64,000 nt of DNA, from contig CAKSDZ010000001.1 in NCBI GenBank assembly GCA_934446365.1, forward strand, positions 124,001 to 188,000, read 5' to 3'. The notes beneath the pieces are model-generated. The model saw only the letters and a list, made by a program, of their open reading frames with translations. It did no database searches and was not told the DNA's origin. This DNA is from an uncultured Eubacteriales bacterium (lineage in GTDB: Bacteria; Bacillota; Clostridia; Oscillospirales; CAG-272). Shown one piece after another: positions 8,473 through 16,246 of the stretch; the first letter of the stretch is position 1; each line of letters begins with the position of its first letter. The position numbers were made by a program, and so were the translations under genes.

Positions 8473-9239
8473 TTGTATTTGAAAAACCGAAGGCTCTGAC
8501 GGATGCGCCGCTGCATTACTGTCCGGGCTGTACGCACGGCATCATTCACCGGCTTGTCGCCGAGGCGATCGATTCGCTGAATGTCGGGGATATCACCGTT
8601 GGTGTGGCTCCGGTCGGCTGCGCGGTATTTGCCTATAACTATTTTTCCTGCGATATGATTGAGGCGGCACATGGACGCGCGCCGGCGGTTGCGACCGGAC
8701 TCAAACGCGCGAATCCCGCGAGCGTCGTTTTCACCTATCAGGGAGACGGCGACCTTGCTTCCATCGGCATGGCGGAAACTGTACATGCCGCGGCGAGAAA
8801 TGAAAACATCACCATTGTGTTTGTCAACAATGCGATTTACGGCATGACGGGCGGTCAGATGGCGCCGACCTCGCTCCCCGGACAGGTCACACAGACCTCT
8901 CCGTATGGGCGTGATACGTCGGTATGCGGCTTTCCCGTGCGCGTCTGCGAATTGCTCTCTCAGATAGACGGCGCGGAATACATCGAGCGGGTTGCCGTCA
9001 ACAACGTAAAGAATGTCAAAAATGCCGGTCGGGCGATCAAAAAGGCGTTTGAAAACCAAATAAACGGGAAGGGCTTTTCCCTCGTGGAGGTCATTTCCTC
9101 GTGTCCGACCAACTGGGGCATGACGCCGGAAAAGGCGCTTGAATGGATTGACGAAAAAATGATTCCGTATTATCCGCTCGGCGTTTACAAAGACCGTTCT
9201 GCGGGAATCGTTTACGGAAGGGAGGGCGCTGCGAAATGA
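8469..9239 (+). CDS. 2-oxoacid:ferredoxin oxidoreductase, beta subunit (TPP-binding)
   Basis: This 256-residue subunit has the TPP/Mg2+ motif in TYQGDGDLASIG with the downstream asparagines of FVNNAIYGMTGGQMAPT, and the N-terminal CPGC (HYCPGCTHGI). The start is the ATG at 8469, overlapping the alpha stop by 4 bases. It joins alpha to form the active site for oxidative decarboxylation of a 2-oxoacid, or the reverse reductive carboxylation of an acyl-CoA with reduced ferredoxin. Confidence 0.93.
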   Translation: MIVFEKPKALTDAPLHYCPGCTHGIIHRLVAEAIDSLNVGDITVGVAPVGCAVFAYNYFSCDMIEAAHGRAPAVATGLKRANPASVVFTYQGDGDLASIGMAETVHAAARNENITIVFVNNAIYGMTGGQMAPTSLPGQVTQTSPYGRDTSVCGFPVRVCELLSQIDGAEYIERVAVNNVKNVKNAGRAIKKAFENQINGKGFSLVEVISSCPTNWGMTPEKALEWIDEKMIPYYPLGVYKDRSAGIVYGREGAAK

Positions 9240-9793
9240 GCACGACCGAAATTCTGATTGCCGGCTTTGGCGGGCAGGGCGTCCTGTTTACCGGAAAGTT
9301 CCTCGCGTATAAAGGCATGTTGGAGGGAAAGCAGATCAGCTGGCTTCCGTCCTATGGGCCGGAAATGCGCGGCGGTACCGCGAATTGCAGTGTGATTCTC
9401 AGCGATATCCCGATCGGTTCGCCGATTGTCACCGCACCCGACTGCCTTATTGCCATGAATCTGCCGTCTCTTGACAAATATGAAAACGACGTCGTATCCG
9501 GCGGGCTGATTTTGGCGGACAGCACGCTGATCGGGAGAGGTGTAATGCGGGAGGACGTCCGCGTATTCTATGTTCCCGCGACACAGATGGCACAGGAAGC
9601 GGGCATCCCTACGCTTGCCAATATGATTATGGCGGGGAAATTTCTGCGCGAAGGCCCCGGAATGACGTATGAAAATACGGAGGAGGCGCTCAAAAAGGTC
9701 GTCTCCGCAAAGCATATGGATCTTTTTGAGCTGAATTTGAAAGCAATCGGCATGGGGTACCATTTTAAAGGAGAAGAGAGCCTGCGCATCTAA
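9236..9793 (+). CDS. 2-oxoacid:ferredoxin oxidoreductase, gamma subunit
   Basis: This 185-residue subunit begins with IAGFGGQGVLFTGKFLA, the glycine-rich signature of the POR gamma family, followed by SYGPEMRGGTANC. It starts inside the beta stop (ATGA overlap). Its stop codon lies in the loop of the operon terminator. It completes a four-subunit enzyme with the three genes upstream. Confidence 0.93.
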   Translation: MSTTEILIAGFGGQGVLFTGKFLAYKGMLEGKQISWLPSYGPEMRGGTANCSVILSDIPIGSPIVTAPDCLIAMNLPSLDKYENDVVSGGLILADSTLIGRGVMREDVRVFYVPATQMAQEAGIPTLANMIMAGKFLREGPGMTYENTEEALKKVVSAKHMDLFELNLKAIGMGYHFKGEESLRI

Positions 9794-9811
9794 AAGATGC
9801 GCAGGCTTTTT
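9780..9811 (+). terminator. Terminator of the oxidoreductase operon
   Basis: An 11-bp perfect stem GCCTGCGCATC (9780-9790) / GATGCGCAGGC (9796-9806) followed by TTTTTCT. The stop codon of the gamma subunit is in the loop. Confidence 0.93.
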
Positions 9812-9843
9812 CTATCGATAATATCATTTCATAAAAAGAGAGC

Positions 9844-9872
9844 TTGACAAGCGGATGAATTTACGATATAAT
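9844..9872 (+). promoter_or_regulatory. Promoter of the XRE regulator/ABC exporter unit
   Basis: TTGACA (9844-9849) and TATAAT (9867-9872) with a 17-base spacer, both consensus. Confidence 0.9.
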
Positions 9873-9924
9873 ATGCTGGATAGTAAATAATTTTTACCGT
9901 TAAACAAAGTGATTGGGAGGAAAT

Positions 9925-10782
9925 ATGATCGGGGACAAAATAAAAGAGCTGAGGCTCCAAAAGAAAATGACACAGGCTCAGCTTGCCGGGGATGCCATTA
10001 CGCGAAATCAGCTTAGCCAGATCGAGAATAACAAGTCGATGCCTGCGGTGCCGACGCTTCTCGAGCTTGCCAAGCGTTTGGACGCTCCGGCGTCTTACTT
10101 TTTTGCCGAAACCGGCGATCTTGACACGTTTCGCAAAATCGGCGCGATTGAAAAAATAAAAAAGCTTTATGCGGACGGGGAATATGCGAAATGCCTTTCA
10201 AGGCTTCGCGCCCTCGGGGTGAACGACGATGAGACGGAGCTTCTCTTTGCAAAATCGAGCCTTGCCTGCGGGATTGAAAAATACCGCGCGGGATATTTGA
10301 AAAGCGCGGAAACCTATTTTGCGGACGCGATATCCCATGCGCGGAACAGCATTTATGTCGACGGCTCCGTGACAAAAACGGCGGAAAATTATATTGAGGT
10401 GATTCGTTTTGTCCGGGCAGAGGAGACGGATGAATATCCTGCCTTGGAAAATACGGAGGGAGAATTTCTAGGGAGTTTGGCCGATGCCGCCTATATTCGG
10501 GCTTTGGCGGAGAAAACCGCTTCTTCCTTTGCGTATGCGGCATCCTGTCCGCTGTATGCGGAGCATTTGGAAGCGCGAGCCGATGTGGATAAGGGCGCTT
10601 TCCTGCCGGCAACGGAGAAGCTTCGGGAGATTCTTTCCCGCTGCGACGAGGAGCGATATGCGGTTATGAAATACTACGTGCTGTGTGATCTTGAAGCATG
10701 CAGCCGTCATGAAGGCGATTATAAGAGCGCCTATGAATGCTCCGCCGCAAGACTTGCTCTTGCCGAAAAAATGAACAAATAA
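9925..10782 (+). CDS. XRE-family regulator with TPR-like C-terminal domain
   Basis: The 285-residue protein has an N-terminal helix-turn-helix (IKELRLQKKMTQAQLAGDA, NQLSQIENNKSMPAVPTLLELAKRL) and a long helical C-terminal region that looks like TPR repeats (about residues 75-285), as in Rgg/PlcR-like peptide-responsive regulators. The ATG at 9925 follows GGGAGG closely. A TTG four codons upstream is in frame but lies before the Shine-Dalgarno sequence. It lies 17 bases ahead of an ABC exporter, so it may control that gene. The ligand is unknown. Confidence 0.85.
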   Translation: MIGDKIKELRLQKKMTQAQLAGDAITRNQLSQIENNKSMPAVPTLLELAKRLDAPASYFFAETGDLDTFRKIGAIEKIKKLYADGEYAKCLSRLRALGVNDDETELLFAKSSLACGIEKYRAGYLKSAETYFADAISHARNSIYVDGSVTKTAENYIEVIRFVRAEETDEYPALENTEGEFLGSLADAAYIRALAEKTASSFAYAASCPLYAEHLEARADVDKGAFLPATEKLREILSRCDEERYAVMKYYVLCDLEACSRHEGDYKSAYECSAARLALAEKMNK

Positions 10783-10799
10783 AGGAAATAACATTTACC

Positions 10800-12518
10800 A
10801 TGATCAAACGATTTATACGATATTATAAACCTCACAGAAAGCTGTTCGCATTGGACATGCTTTGTTCGTTCCTGCTTTCGATTTGTGATCTGTTTTATCC
10901 GATGATCACAAGATCCATGCTGAACGACTACATACCGAATAAAAAGCTTCGTGTTCTGATTCTGTGGGGAATCATTCTGCTTGTAATCTATCTCATAAAA
11001 ATGGGCTTTAAATATTTTATCCAGTATTTCGGACATGTCGTCGGCGTGCGCATGCAGGCGGATATGAGAAAGGAAGCCTTCGACCATATCGAAAAGCTGC
11101 CGTTTTCGTATTTCGATGACAACAAGACCGGCTCCATCATGTCGCGCATTGTGAACGATCTTCAAGAGATTGCGGAGCTGGCGCATCACGGACCGGAGGA
11201 TCTCATCGTCTCGATTTTTCTTCTTGTCGGCTCGTTTATTCTGATGGCGACTATCAATCTTCCGCTGACGCTGATTATCTTCGCCTGCATTCCGTTTCTC
11301 GTTGTGTTCGCGGCAAGGAAGCGTCTGAAAATGAGCCATGCGTTTGCGGAGTCCCGCGCCGAGGTGGCGGAGGTCAACGCGACGCTGGAAAACAGCATCG
11401 CCGGCATCCGTGTATCCAAGGCGTTCGACAACGCCGCATATGAGGCTGAGAAGTTTGACCGGCAGAATCAGGCGTTTGTGAAGGCGAAATCGAAAGCGTA
11501 CCGCGCGATGGCGGAATTTTTCAGCGGCAACGGCTTTATTGTCGATTTTCTGAATATCGTGATCCTTGTCGCGGGAGGCGTTTTTACCTATCAGGGCTAT
11601 ATCGATTTTGCGGATTTTGCTTCCTTTATCATTTTTGTCAACATCTTTATGACCCCGATTCGCAATCTCATCAATTTTGTCGAGCAGCTTCAAGACGGCA
11701 TGAGCGGCTTTTCGCGCTTCTGCGAGCTGATGGATACGCCCGTGGAAGAGGATGCGGCGGACGCTGCGGAGCTTCATGACGTGAAGGGTGAAATCGTATT
11801 CGACCATGTGAGCTTTTCCTATGGAGAGGGACAAAAGAGGGTGCTTTCCGATATCGATCTTTCCATTGAACCGGGAAAAACCGTGGCGCTTGTCGGTCCG
11901 TCAGGTGCGGGGAAAACGACGATGTGCCACATTCTGCCCCGTTTTTATGATGTCTCGGAGGGCAGAATCTTAATAGACGGAAAGGATATCTCGGCGGTGA
12001 CGCGAGCATCGCTGCGCCGCAGCATCGGCATCGTAACGCAGGATGTGTTCCTGTTTACCGGCACAATCTATGACAATATCGCATACGGCAGAGAGGGCGC
12101 CTCTCGCGAGGAGGTCGAGGCCGCGGCGAAGCTTGCGAATATTCATGAGTTTATCAAAGCTTTGCCGGAGGGCTATGATACCTTTGTCGGCGAGCGCGGT
12201 GTCAAGCTTTCCGGCGGGCAGAAGCAGCGTATCTCGATTGCGCGCGTCTTTTTAAAGGATCCGGCCATCCTGATTCTCGACGAGGCGACAAGTGCGCTCG
12301 ACAACGCGACGGAGATTCTGATTCAGAAATCGCTCGACCTGCTTTGCCGCGGACGCACGACGATTGTCGTCGCGCACAGGCTTTCCACCGTCAAGAATGC
12401 GGATGAGATCGTCGTCATCACCGACGAGGGCATCCATGAGCGGGGAAATCACGCCGAGCTGCTGGAAAAAGACGGTATCTACGCGGCGCTTTACCGGTCG
12501 CAGTTCGCGTCCGTGTAA
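10800..12518 (+). CDS. ABC transporter, fused permease and ATPase (exporter type)
   Basis: This is a 572-residue half-transporter of the MsbA/LmrA type. The N-terminal half has about six membrane segments (such as MLCSFLLSICDLFYPM, LWGIILLVIYLI, IFLLVGSFILMATI). The C-terminal ATPase has Walker A GPSGAGKTT, Q-loop VTQDVFLFTG, signature LSGGQKQR, Walker B ILILDEATSALD and the switch His in VVAHRLSTV. It would act as a homodimer exporting a lipid, drug or peptide. The start is the ATG at 10800; the reading frame extends further upstream only inside the regulator gene. Confidence 0.93.
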   Translation: MIKRFIRYYKPHRKLFALDMLCSFLLSICDLFYPMITRSMLNDYIPNKKLRVLILWGIILLVIYLIKMGFKYFIQYFGHVVGVRMQADMRKEAFDHIEKLPFSYFDDNKTGSIMSRIVNDLQEIAELAHHGPEDLIVSIFLLVGSFILMATINLPLTLIIFACIPFLVVFAARKRLKMSHAFAESRAEVAEVNATLENSIAGIRVSKAFDNAAYEAEKFDRQNQAFVKAKSKAYRAMAEFFSGNGFIVDFLNIVILVAGGVFTYQGYIDFADFASFIIFVNIFMTPIRNLINFVEQLQDGMSGFSRFCELMDTPVEEDAADAAELHDVKGEIVFDHVSFSYGEGQKRVLSDIDLSIEPGKTVALVGPSGAGKTTMCHILPRFYDVSEGRILIDGKDISAVTRASLRRSIGIVTQDVFLFTGTIYDNIAYGREGASREEVEAAAKLANIHEFIKALPEGYDTFVGERGVKLSGGQKQRISIARVFLKDPAILILDEATSALDNATEILIQKSLDLLCRGRTTIVVAHRLSTVKNADEIVVITDEGIHERGNHAELLEKDGIYAALYRSQFASV

Positions 12519-12534
12519 CGGAGAGGGAAAGCAT

Positions 12535-12732
12535 ATGGAGATCAAAAGATTTGAGGTGGGCGATATCCTTGAGATGAAAAAGAAGCACCCGTGCGGGTCC
12601 GACCGGATGCGTGTGCTCCGTGTCGGTTCGGATATCCGGATTCTTTGCCTTGGCTGCGGCCGCGACGTTACGGTCCCGCGGGAAAAGCTCGAAAAGAATA
12701 TCCGAAGGGTTCTTCCGCCTGATGTGAATTGA
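12535..12732 (+). CDS. DUF951-family small protein
   Basis: The 65-residue protein matches the DUF951 pattern: GDILEMKKKHPCG, RVGSDIRILCLGCGRDV. Three cysteines in CG and CLGCG could form a zinc site. The ATG at 12535 lies 16 bases after the ABC transporter stop behind GGAGAGG, so it is probably cotranscribed. The family is widespread in Bacillota; some members are placed next to translation or chromosome-segregation genes. Function is unknown. Confidence 0.85.
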   Translation: MEIKRFEVGDILEMKKKHPCGSDRMRVLRVGSDIRILCLGCGRDVTVPREKLEKNIRRVLPPDVN

Positions 12733-12816
12733 CGGCAAAAATTACAATTTTAAAGATGTCCTTTTGGCAAATTTTTATAAAATTTATAATAGAGTGTAAA
12801 TAATCCCCGAAAACGC

Positions 12817-12845
12817 TTGAAAATCTCAAAAAAACAGTGTATCAT
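12817..12845 (+). promoter_or_regulatory. Likely promoter of the small P-loop protein gene
   Basis: TTGAAA (12817-12822) and TATCAT (12840-12845) with a 17-base spacer. An overlapping TATAAT at 12845-12850 has no properly spaced -35. Confidence 0.55.
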
Positions 12846-12918
12846 ATAATCAGAAACGGCACGTGATGACGAGTAGCGTCGCCGGTCAAAATCATTCCGT
12901 CAAGAAAGAGGTTTTATT

Positions 12919-13326
12919 GTGGTTAAACTTATTATCGGCCTGAAAGGCACAGGAAAAACGAAAACTCTTATCGGTATGGTCAACTCTGCGATTGATTCTT
13001 CTGACGGCGCGGTTGTATGCCTTGAAAAAGGAGATAAGCTCCGCTTTGATATCAAATATCAGGCGAGACTCATCGACGTGGACGAATACGGCGTGGATGA
13101 TGGGCAGGCTCTATACGGTTTTATCGCCGGAATTTATGCTTCCAACAGCGATATTACACATATATTTATCGATTCTGCAATCAAAATGTGCAAAAAGGAT
13201 ATCGACGCGTTTTCCATATTTGTCAGAGAGACCGCGGCGTTTGCCGAGAAATGGAATATCGATGTCGTCATAACCTCGTCGGTGACGGAGGATATGCTTC
13301 CGGACGATATTAAACAGTACATTTAA
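12919..13326 (+). CDS. Small P-loop protein conserved in Clostridia
   Basis: The 135-residue protein has a Walker A motif GLKGTGKTK at residues 7-15 and a possible Walker B (ITHIFIDSAI). It has no further recognisable domain. The GTG start at 12919 follows AAAGAGG. Its own promoter and terminator make it a single-gene unit. Similar short proteins are sometimes labelled PilT-like in databases, but the rest of PilT is absent here. Function unknown. Confidence 0.75.
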   Translation: MVKLIIGLKGTGKTKTLIGMVNSAIDSSDGAVVCLEKGDKLRFDIKYQARLIDVDEYGVDDGQALYGFIAGIYASNSDITHIFIDSAIKMCKKDIDAFSIFVRETAAFAEKWNIDVVITSSVTEDMLPDDIKQYI

Positions 13327-13336
13327 TTCTCATATG

Positions 13337-13365
13337 AAAAAGCCGGTGCAGCGCACCGGCTTTTT
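13337..13365 (+). terminator. Terminator after the small P-loop gene
   Basis: AAAAAGCCGGTGC (13337-13349), loop AGC, GCACCGGCTTTTT (13353-13365). Confidence 0.93.
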
Positions 13366-13402
13366 GTTGGCAGGAGCAAATGACTTGGACACTCACATAA
13401 GA

Positions 13403-13434
13403 AAAGGCGTTCGGATATGTTTCCGAACGCCTTT
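13403..13434 (-). terminator. Terminator of the rhamnosidase gene
   Basis: AAAGGCGTTCGGA (13403-13415) and TCCGAACGCCTTT (13422-13434) form a perfect stem. Read on the minus strand it ends in CCTTTTC just after the rhamnosidase stop. Confidence 0.88.
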
Positions 13435-13444
13435 GTCATGTCTT

Positions 13445-15991
13445 TTATAGGCAAATATGGTATTTTCCCGAACCGAGCGTTTCGTCTTTTCTTTCCGGCA
13501 GAACGAGCGTTGCCTCGCAGCCGACGGGGATTTCGATATCAAGCTCGGACTTTCCGTTTTCCTGCCTGAAATCGCAGCGCACGACACCATAAGGGGTATC
13601 GACCGCGGCATGAATTTCCCCGATTCCGCAGTCTGTCGCGGGGCGGAGCAGGATTTTCCGATATCCCGGTTCCGCGGCGGAGATGCCGCCGATATATTTG
13701 TAGAAAAATGCGGATACGTCGGAGAACATGTGATGATTGCGCGAGCCGCCGCCGTTCCAGCATTCCCAAAGCGTGTTTGCGCCCAGGGAAAGCCAATAGG
13801 CATAGCTCGGATAGGTGGGTTCCGTGATCATCCGGAGAGCCAGCTCCGCTTTTCCGTAGGTGCCGAGCACGTTCAGCACGGCCTTGGAACCGAGCACGCC
13901 GAAATCCAGATGTCCGCCGCAGGCGGCGATCTGCTCCGCGAGTTTTTCCACGAGCGCAGGAATTTCCTCCGGCTCCGCCAATCCGTGATAGATCATGACA
14001 GCGGTCGCGGTCTGGCAGTCGCCGGAAACCGTATGCGTGTCCTCATCATAGAAGTGGGAGCGGAACGCAGCCTTGATTCTGTCCGCTTTTGCTGTGTAGC
14101 GCTTTGCATCCTCGGCATAGCCGAGAAGCTCCGCCGATTTGGCCGCCATGCGGACGGCACTATGGTAGTATGCGGTATCCGTGACGGGCACGGGGCATTT
14201 GAAGGATTCCATATTGACGCTGATGGCGGGACCGTCAAACGGCGCGCACCAGTCGCCGAGACCGCCGTAGGGGATATCCTCTTCCGTCATGGAATCGAGC
14301 CATGATACGAAACGGCAAAGCGCGTCATAGTTGTCGCGCAGGACGGAAAGATCGCCGGATGCCATATAGATGTCCCACGGGACCTGCCACATCGGCGCCG
14401 ACCAGTCGGGACCGTTCAGGTCTCCGTTATAGCCCCAGCCCGGAGAGGGAACGATGCAGGGCAGCGCGCCGCCCGGACGCTCGGCATCGCGCAGGTCCTG
14501 CTGCCATTTTTTCAGGAACTGCTCCGCGCCGAAGTTGATGAGAAGCTGCTCCGAGGAAAGACCGGTGTCGCCGGTCCACGAGCTTTTTTCGCGCACGGCG
14601 TCGGCGGAAAGCGTATTCATGCAGCAGGAGGTCGTGGCGTGCAGGCACATATCCTGAATCTGATTGACGACCTCGGAGGAGGTATGAAATTCTCCTTTGT
14701 CGCGGAAGTCGTTGCACAGCGCGAGCGCGGTGACGTCGGAGAGCTGCGGCTCCTCACGGCTTCCGGAGATCTCCACCCATTGATAGCCGTGGTAGGTGAA
14801 GCGCGCGTGCCATGTCTCCGGCTCGTCCGTGCGCTTGATATAAGTGTCGGTTTGGAAGCAGTAGTTTTTGATGAAGCAGGCGAGCGGCTCCTGATCGAGT
14901 CTGCCGTCGTCGGTCAGTCTGTCGCAGTAGCGAACGGTGATCTTATCGCCGCGCTTGCCGCGCAGAGTGAGCAGGCATACGCCCGCCTGATTTTGGCCGA
15001 TGTCGAAAAGCCAGCCCTCCGGCACCTTTTTTTTCGATACGGCGGGATAGCGGCGCCGTATGCGGATCGGCTCCATTTCCATGACGAAAAGCTCCGCACC
15101 GGGATTTTTTATGGGACGAGGCGCCTGCCAATCCGTATCGTCGAAATCCGCCGTATCCCAGCCGTCCATCTCAAGACGGGCATCGTAGGTTTCGCCGTGG
15201 CGGATTCCGTTGAAGGTGATGGGACCTGTGTGGGATTTCCAATTCTTGTGATCGGTTGCAACGATTTCCGACGTGCCGTCGGTATAATCGATTTCGAGAT
15301 CAAGCAGCAGCTTCGGCACGTCGCGCCACGGCGCCATGGAGGTTTGCCACGGATCCTCAGTGAAGCAGTTGTAGAAGCCGTTTCCGAGAATGACGCCCAT
15401 CGCGTTTTCACCCGTATGAAGCATTTCCGTGACATCGAAGGCGCGGTAGAGAATCCGCTTGTCATATGCGGTGTAGGCAGTGGAAAGAAAGTCGTCCCCG
15501 ACCTTTTTGCCGTTGATGCTCGCCTCAAAGTAGCCGAGTCCCGCAATGTAGAGCATGGCGCGCCGGACGCTCTTTGTCACGCCGAATGCGCGGCGCAGGT
15601 AAGGCGCTGCAAGCGCCTCGTCGCGGCGTCTGCAATCGTGTCCTGTGATCCAAATGCCGCGGAACGGCTCACCGCGCTTTCCGGTGTCGAAATATTCCGT
15701 ACCGGACGAGACGAGGTAGCCTCCCGATTTGACGGCGACAGAAAAATAATATCGCGTCGCAGGCGAGAGCGGATTTCCGGCATAAGGGAGGTTCGCACAG
15801 TCCTCCGAGGCGATAAAGCCCGTATCCCAAACGGGCGCCGTAAGCTCAGACGATTCGGAGACAAGGATTCGATAAGCATCTTGCTTCTCTCCGTTTTTGT
15901 CGGCTGCAAGCTTCCACGAAAACTGCGGTACGGTATCGATGACCGGACGGGTAAGCCCGTTGACTTTTATGGAATTTTCACATATTTTCAT
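13445..15991 (-). CDS. GH78 alpha-L-rhamnosidase
   Basis: The 848-residue enzyme follows the usual GH78 plan: an N-terminal fibronectin-like and carbohydrate-binding part, the bacterial rhamnosidase N and concanavalin-like domains, a six-hairpin (alpha/alpha)6 catalytic domain and a C-terminal beta domain. The putative general acid is the Asp in SSWTGDTGLSSEQ (about residue 474), and the putative base is the Glu in NTLWECWNGGGS (about 742). It should release terminal alpha-L-rhamnose from plant polysaccharides or glycosides. No signal peptide is present, so it acts on imported oligosaccharides or glycosides in the cytoplasm. The ATG follows AAAAGGAAC. It is a single-gene unit with no transporter next to it. 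Confidence 0.93.
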   Translation of the reverse strand: MKICENSIKVNGLTRPVIDTVPQFSWKLAADKNGEKQDAYRILVSESSELTAPVWDTGFIASEDCANLPYAGNPLSPATRYYFSVAVKSGGYLVSSGTEYFDTGKRGEPFRGIWITGHDCRRRDEALAAPYLRRAFGVTKSVRRAMLYIAGLGYFEASINGKKVGDDFLSTAYTAYDKRILYRAFDVTEMLHTGENAMGVILGNGFYNCFTEDPWQTSMAPWRDVPKLLLDLEIDYTDGTSEIVATDHKNWKSHTGPITFNGIRHGETYDARLEMDGWDTADFDDTDWQAPRPIKNPGAELFVMEMEPIRIRRRYPAVSKKKVPEGWLFDIGQNQAGVCLLTLRGKRGDKITVRYCDRLTDDGRLDQEPLACFIKNYCFQTDTYIKRTDEPETWHARFTYHGYQWVEISGSREEPQLSDVTALALCNDFRDKGEFHTSSEVVNQIQDMCLHATTSCCMNTLSADAVREKSSWTGDTGLSSEQLLINFGAEQFLKKWQQDLRDAERPGGALPCIVPSPGWGYNGDLNGPDWSAPMWQVPWDIYMASGDLSVLRDNYDALCRFVSWLDSMTEEDIPYGGLGDWCAPFDGPAISVNMESFKCPVPVTDTAYYHSAVRMAAKSAELLGYAEDAKRYTAKADRIKAAFRSHFYDEDTHTVSGDCQTATAVMIYHGLAEPEEIPALVEKLAEQIAACGGHLDFGVLGSKAVLNVLGTYGKAELALRMITEPTYPSYAYWLSLGANTLWECWNGGGSRNHHMFSDVSAFFYKYIGGISAAEPGYRKILLRPATDCGIGEIHAAVDTPYGVVRCDFRQENGKSELDIEIPVGCEATLVLPERKDETLGSGKYHICL

Positions 15992-16171
15992 TATCTTGTT
16001 CCTTTTCGGCGTTCTTATCAGATATTTTCTCCGAAATTATGACACGTTTTCACCGGATTGTCAACATTTTTTTGCAAGGGAATGGAAAATTACAATTTTT
16101 CTTTATTTTTTCCCTTTGTGTTTTAAAAATTTGGATGTGGAAATAAACAAGAAGGACGGCTTTGTTTTTTC

Positions 16172-16200
16172 TTTACAAAAGAGGCTTGGGATTGTATAAT
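16172..16200 (+). promoter_or_regulatory. Promoter of the ATPase/TOPRIM cassette
   Basis: TTTACA (16172-16177) and TATAAT (16195-16200) with a 17-base spacer, 46 bases before the ATPase start. Confidence 0.85.
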
Positions 16201-16246
16201 AAAATAAAAGACGGTGTAAAAATCAGATGAAAGAGAGGGGTTCATC

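Noticed and set aside
12845..12850. TATAAT as -10 of the small P-loop gene
   Set aside because: The nearest -35-like TTGAAA would be 22 bases away; TATCAT at 12840-12845 gives the proper 17.
14639..16042. 467-codon plus-strand frame over the rhamnosidase
   Set aside because: The minus-strand GH78 protein is unmistakable; no promoter or Shine-Dalgarno for the plus frame.
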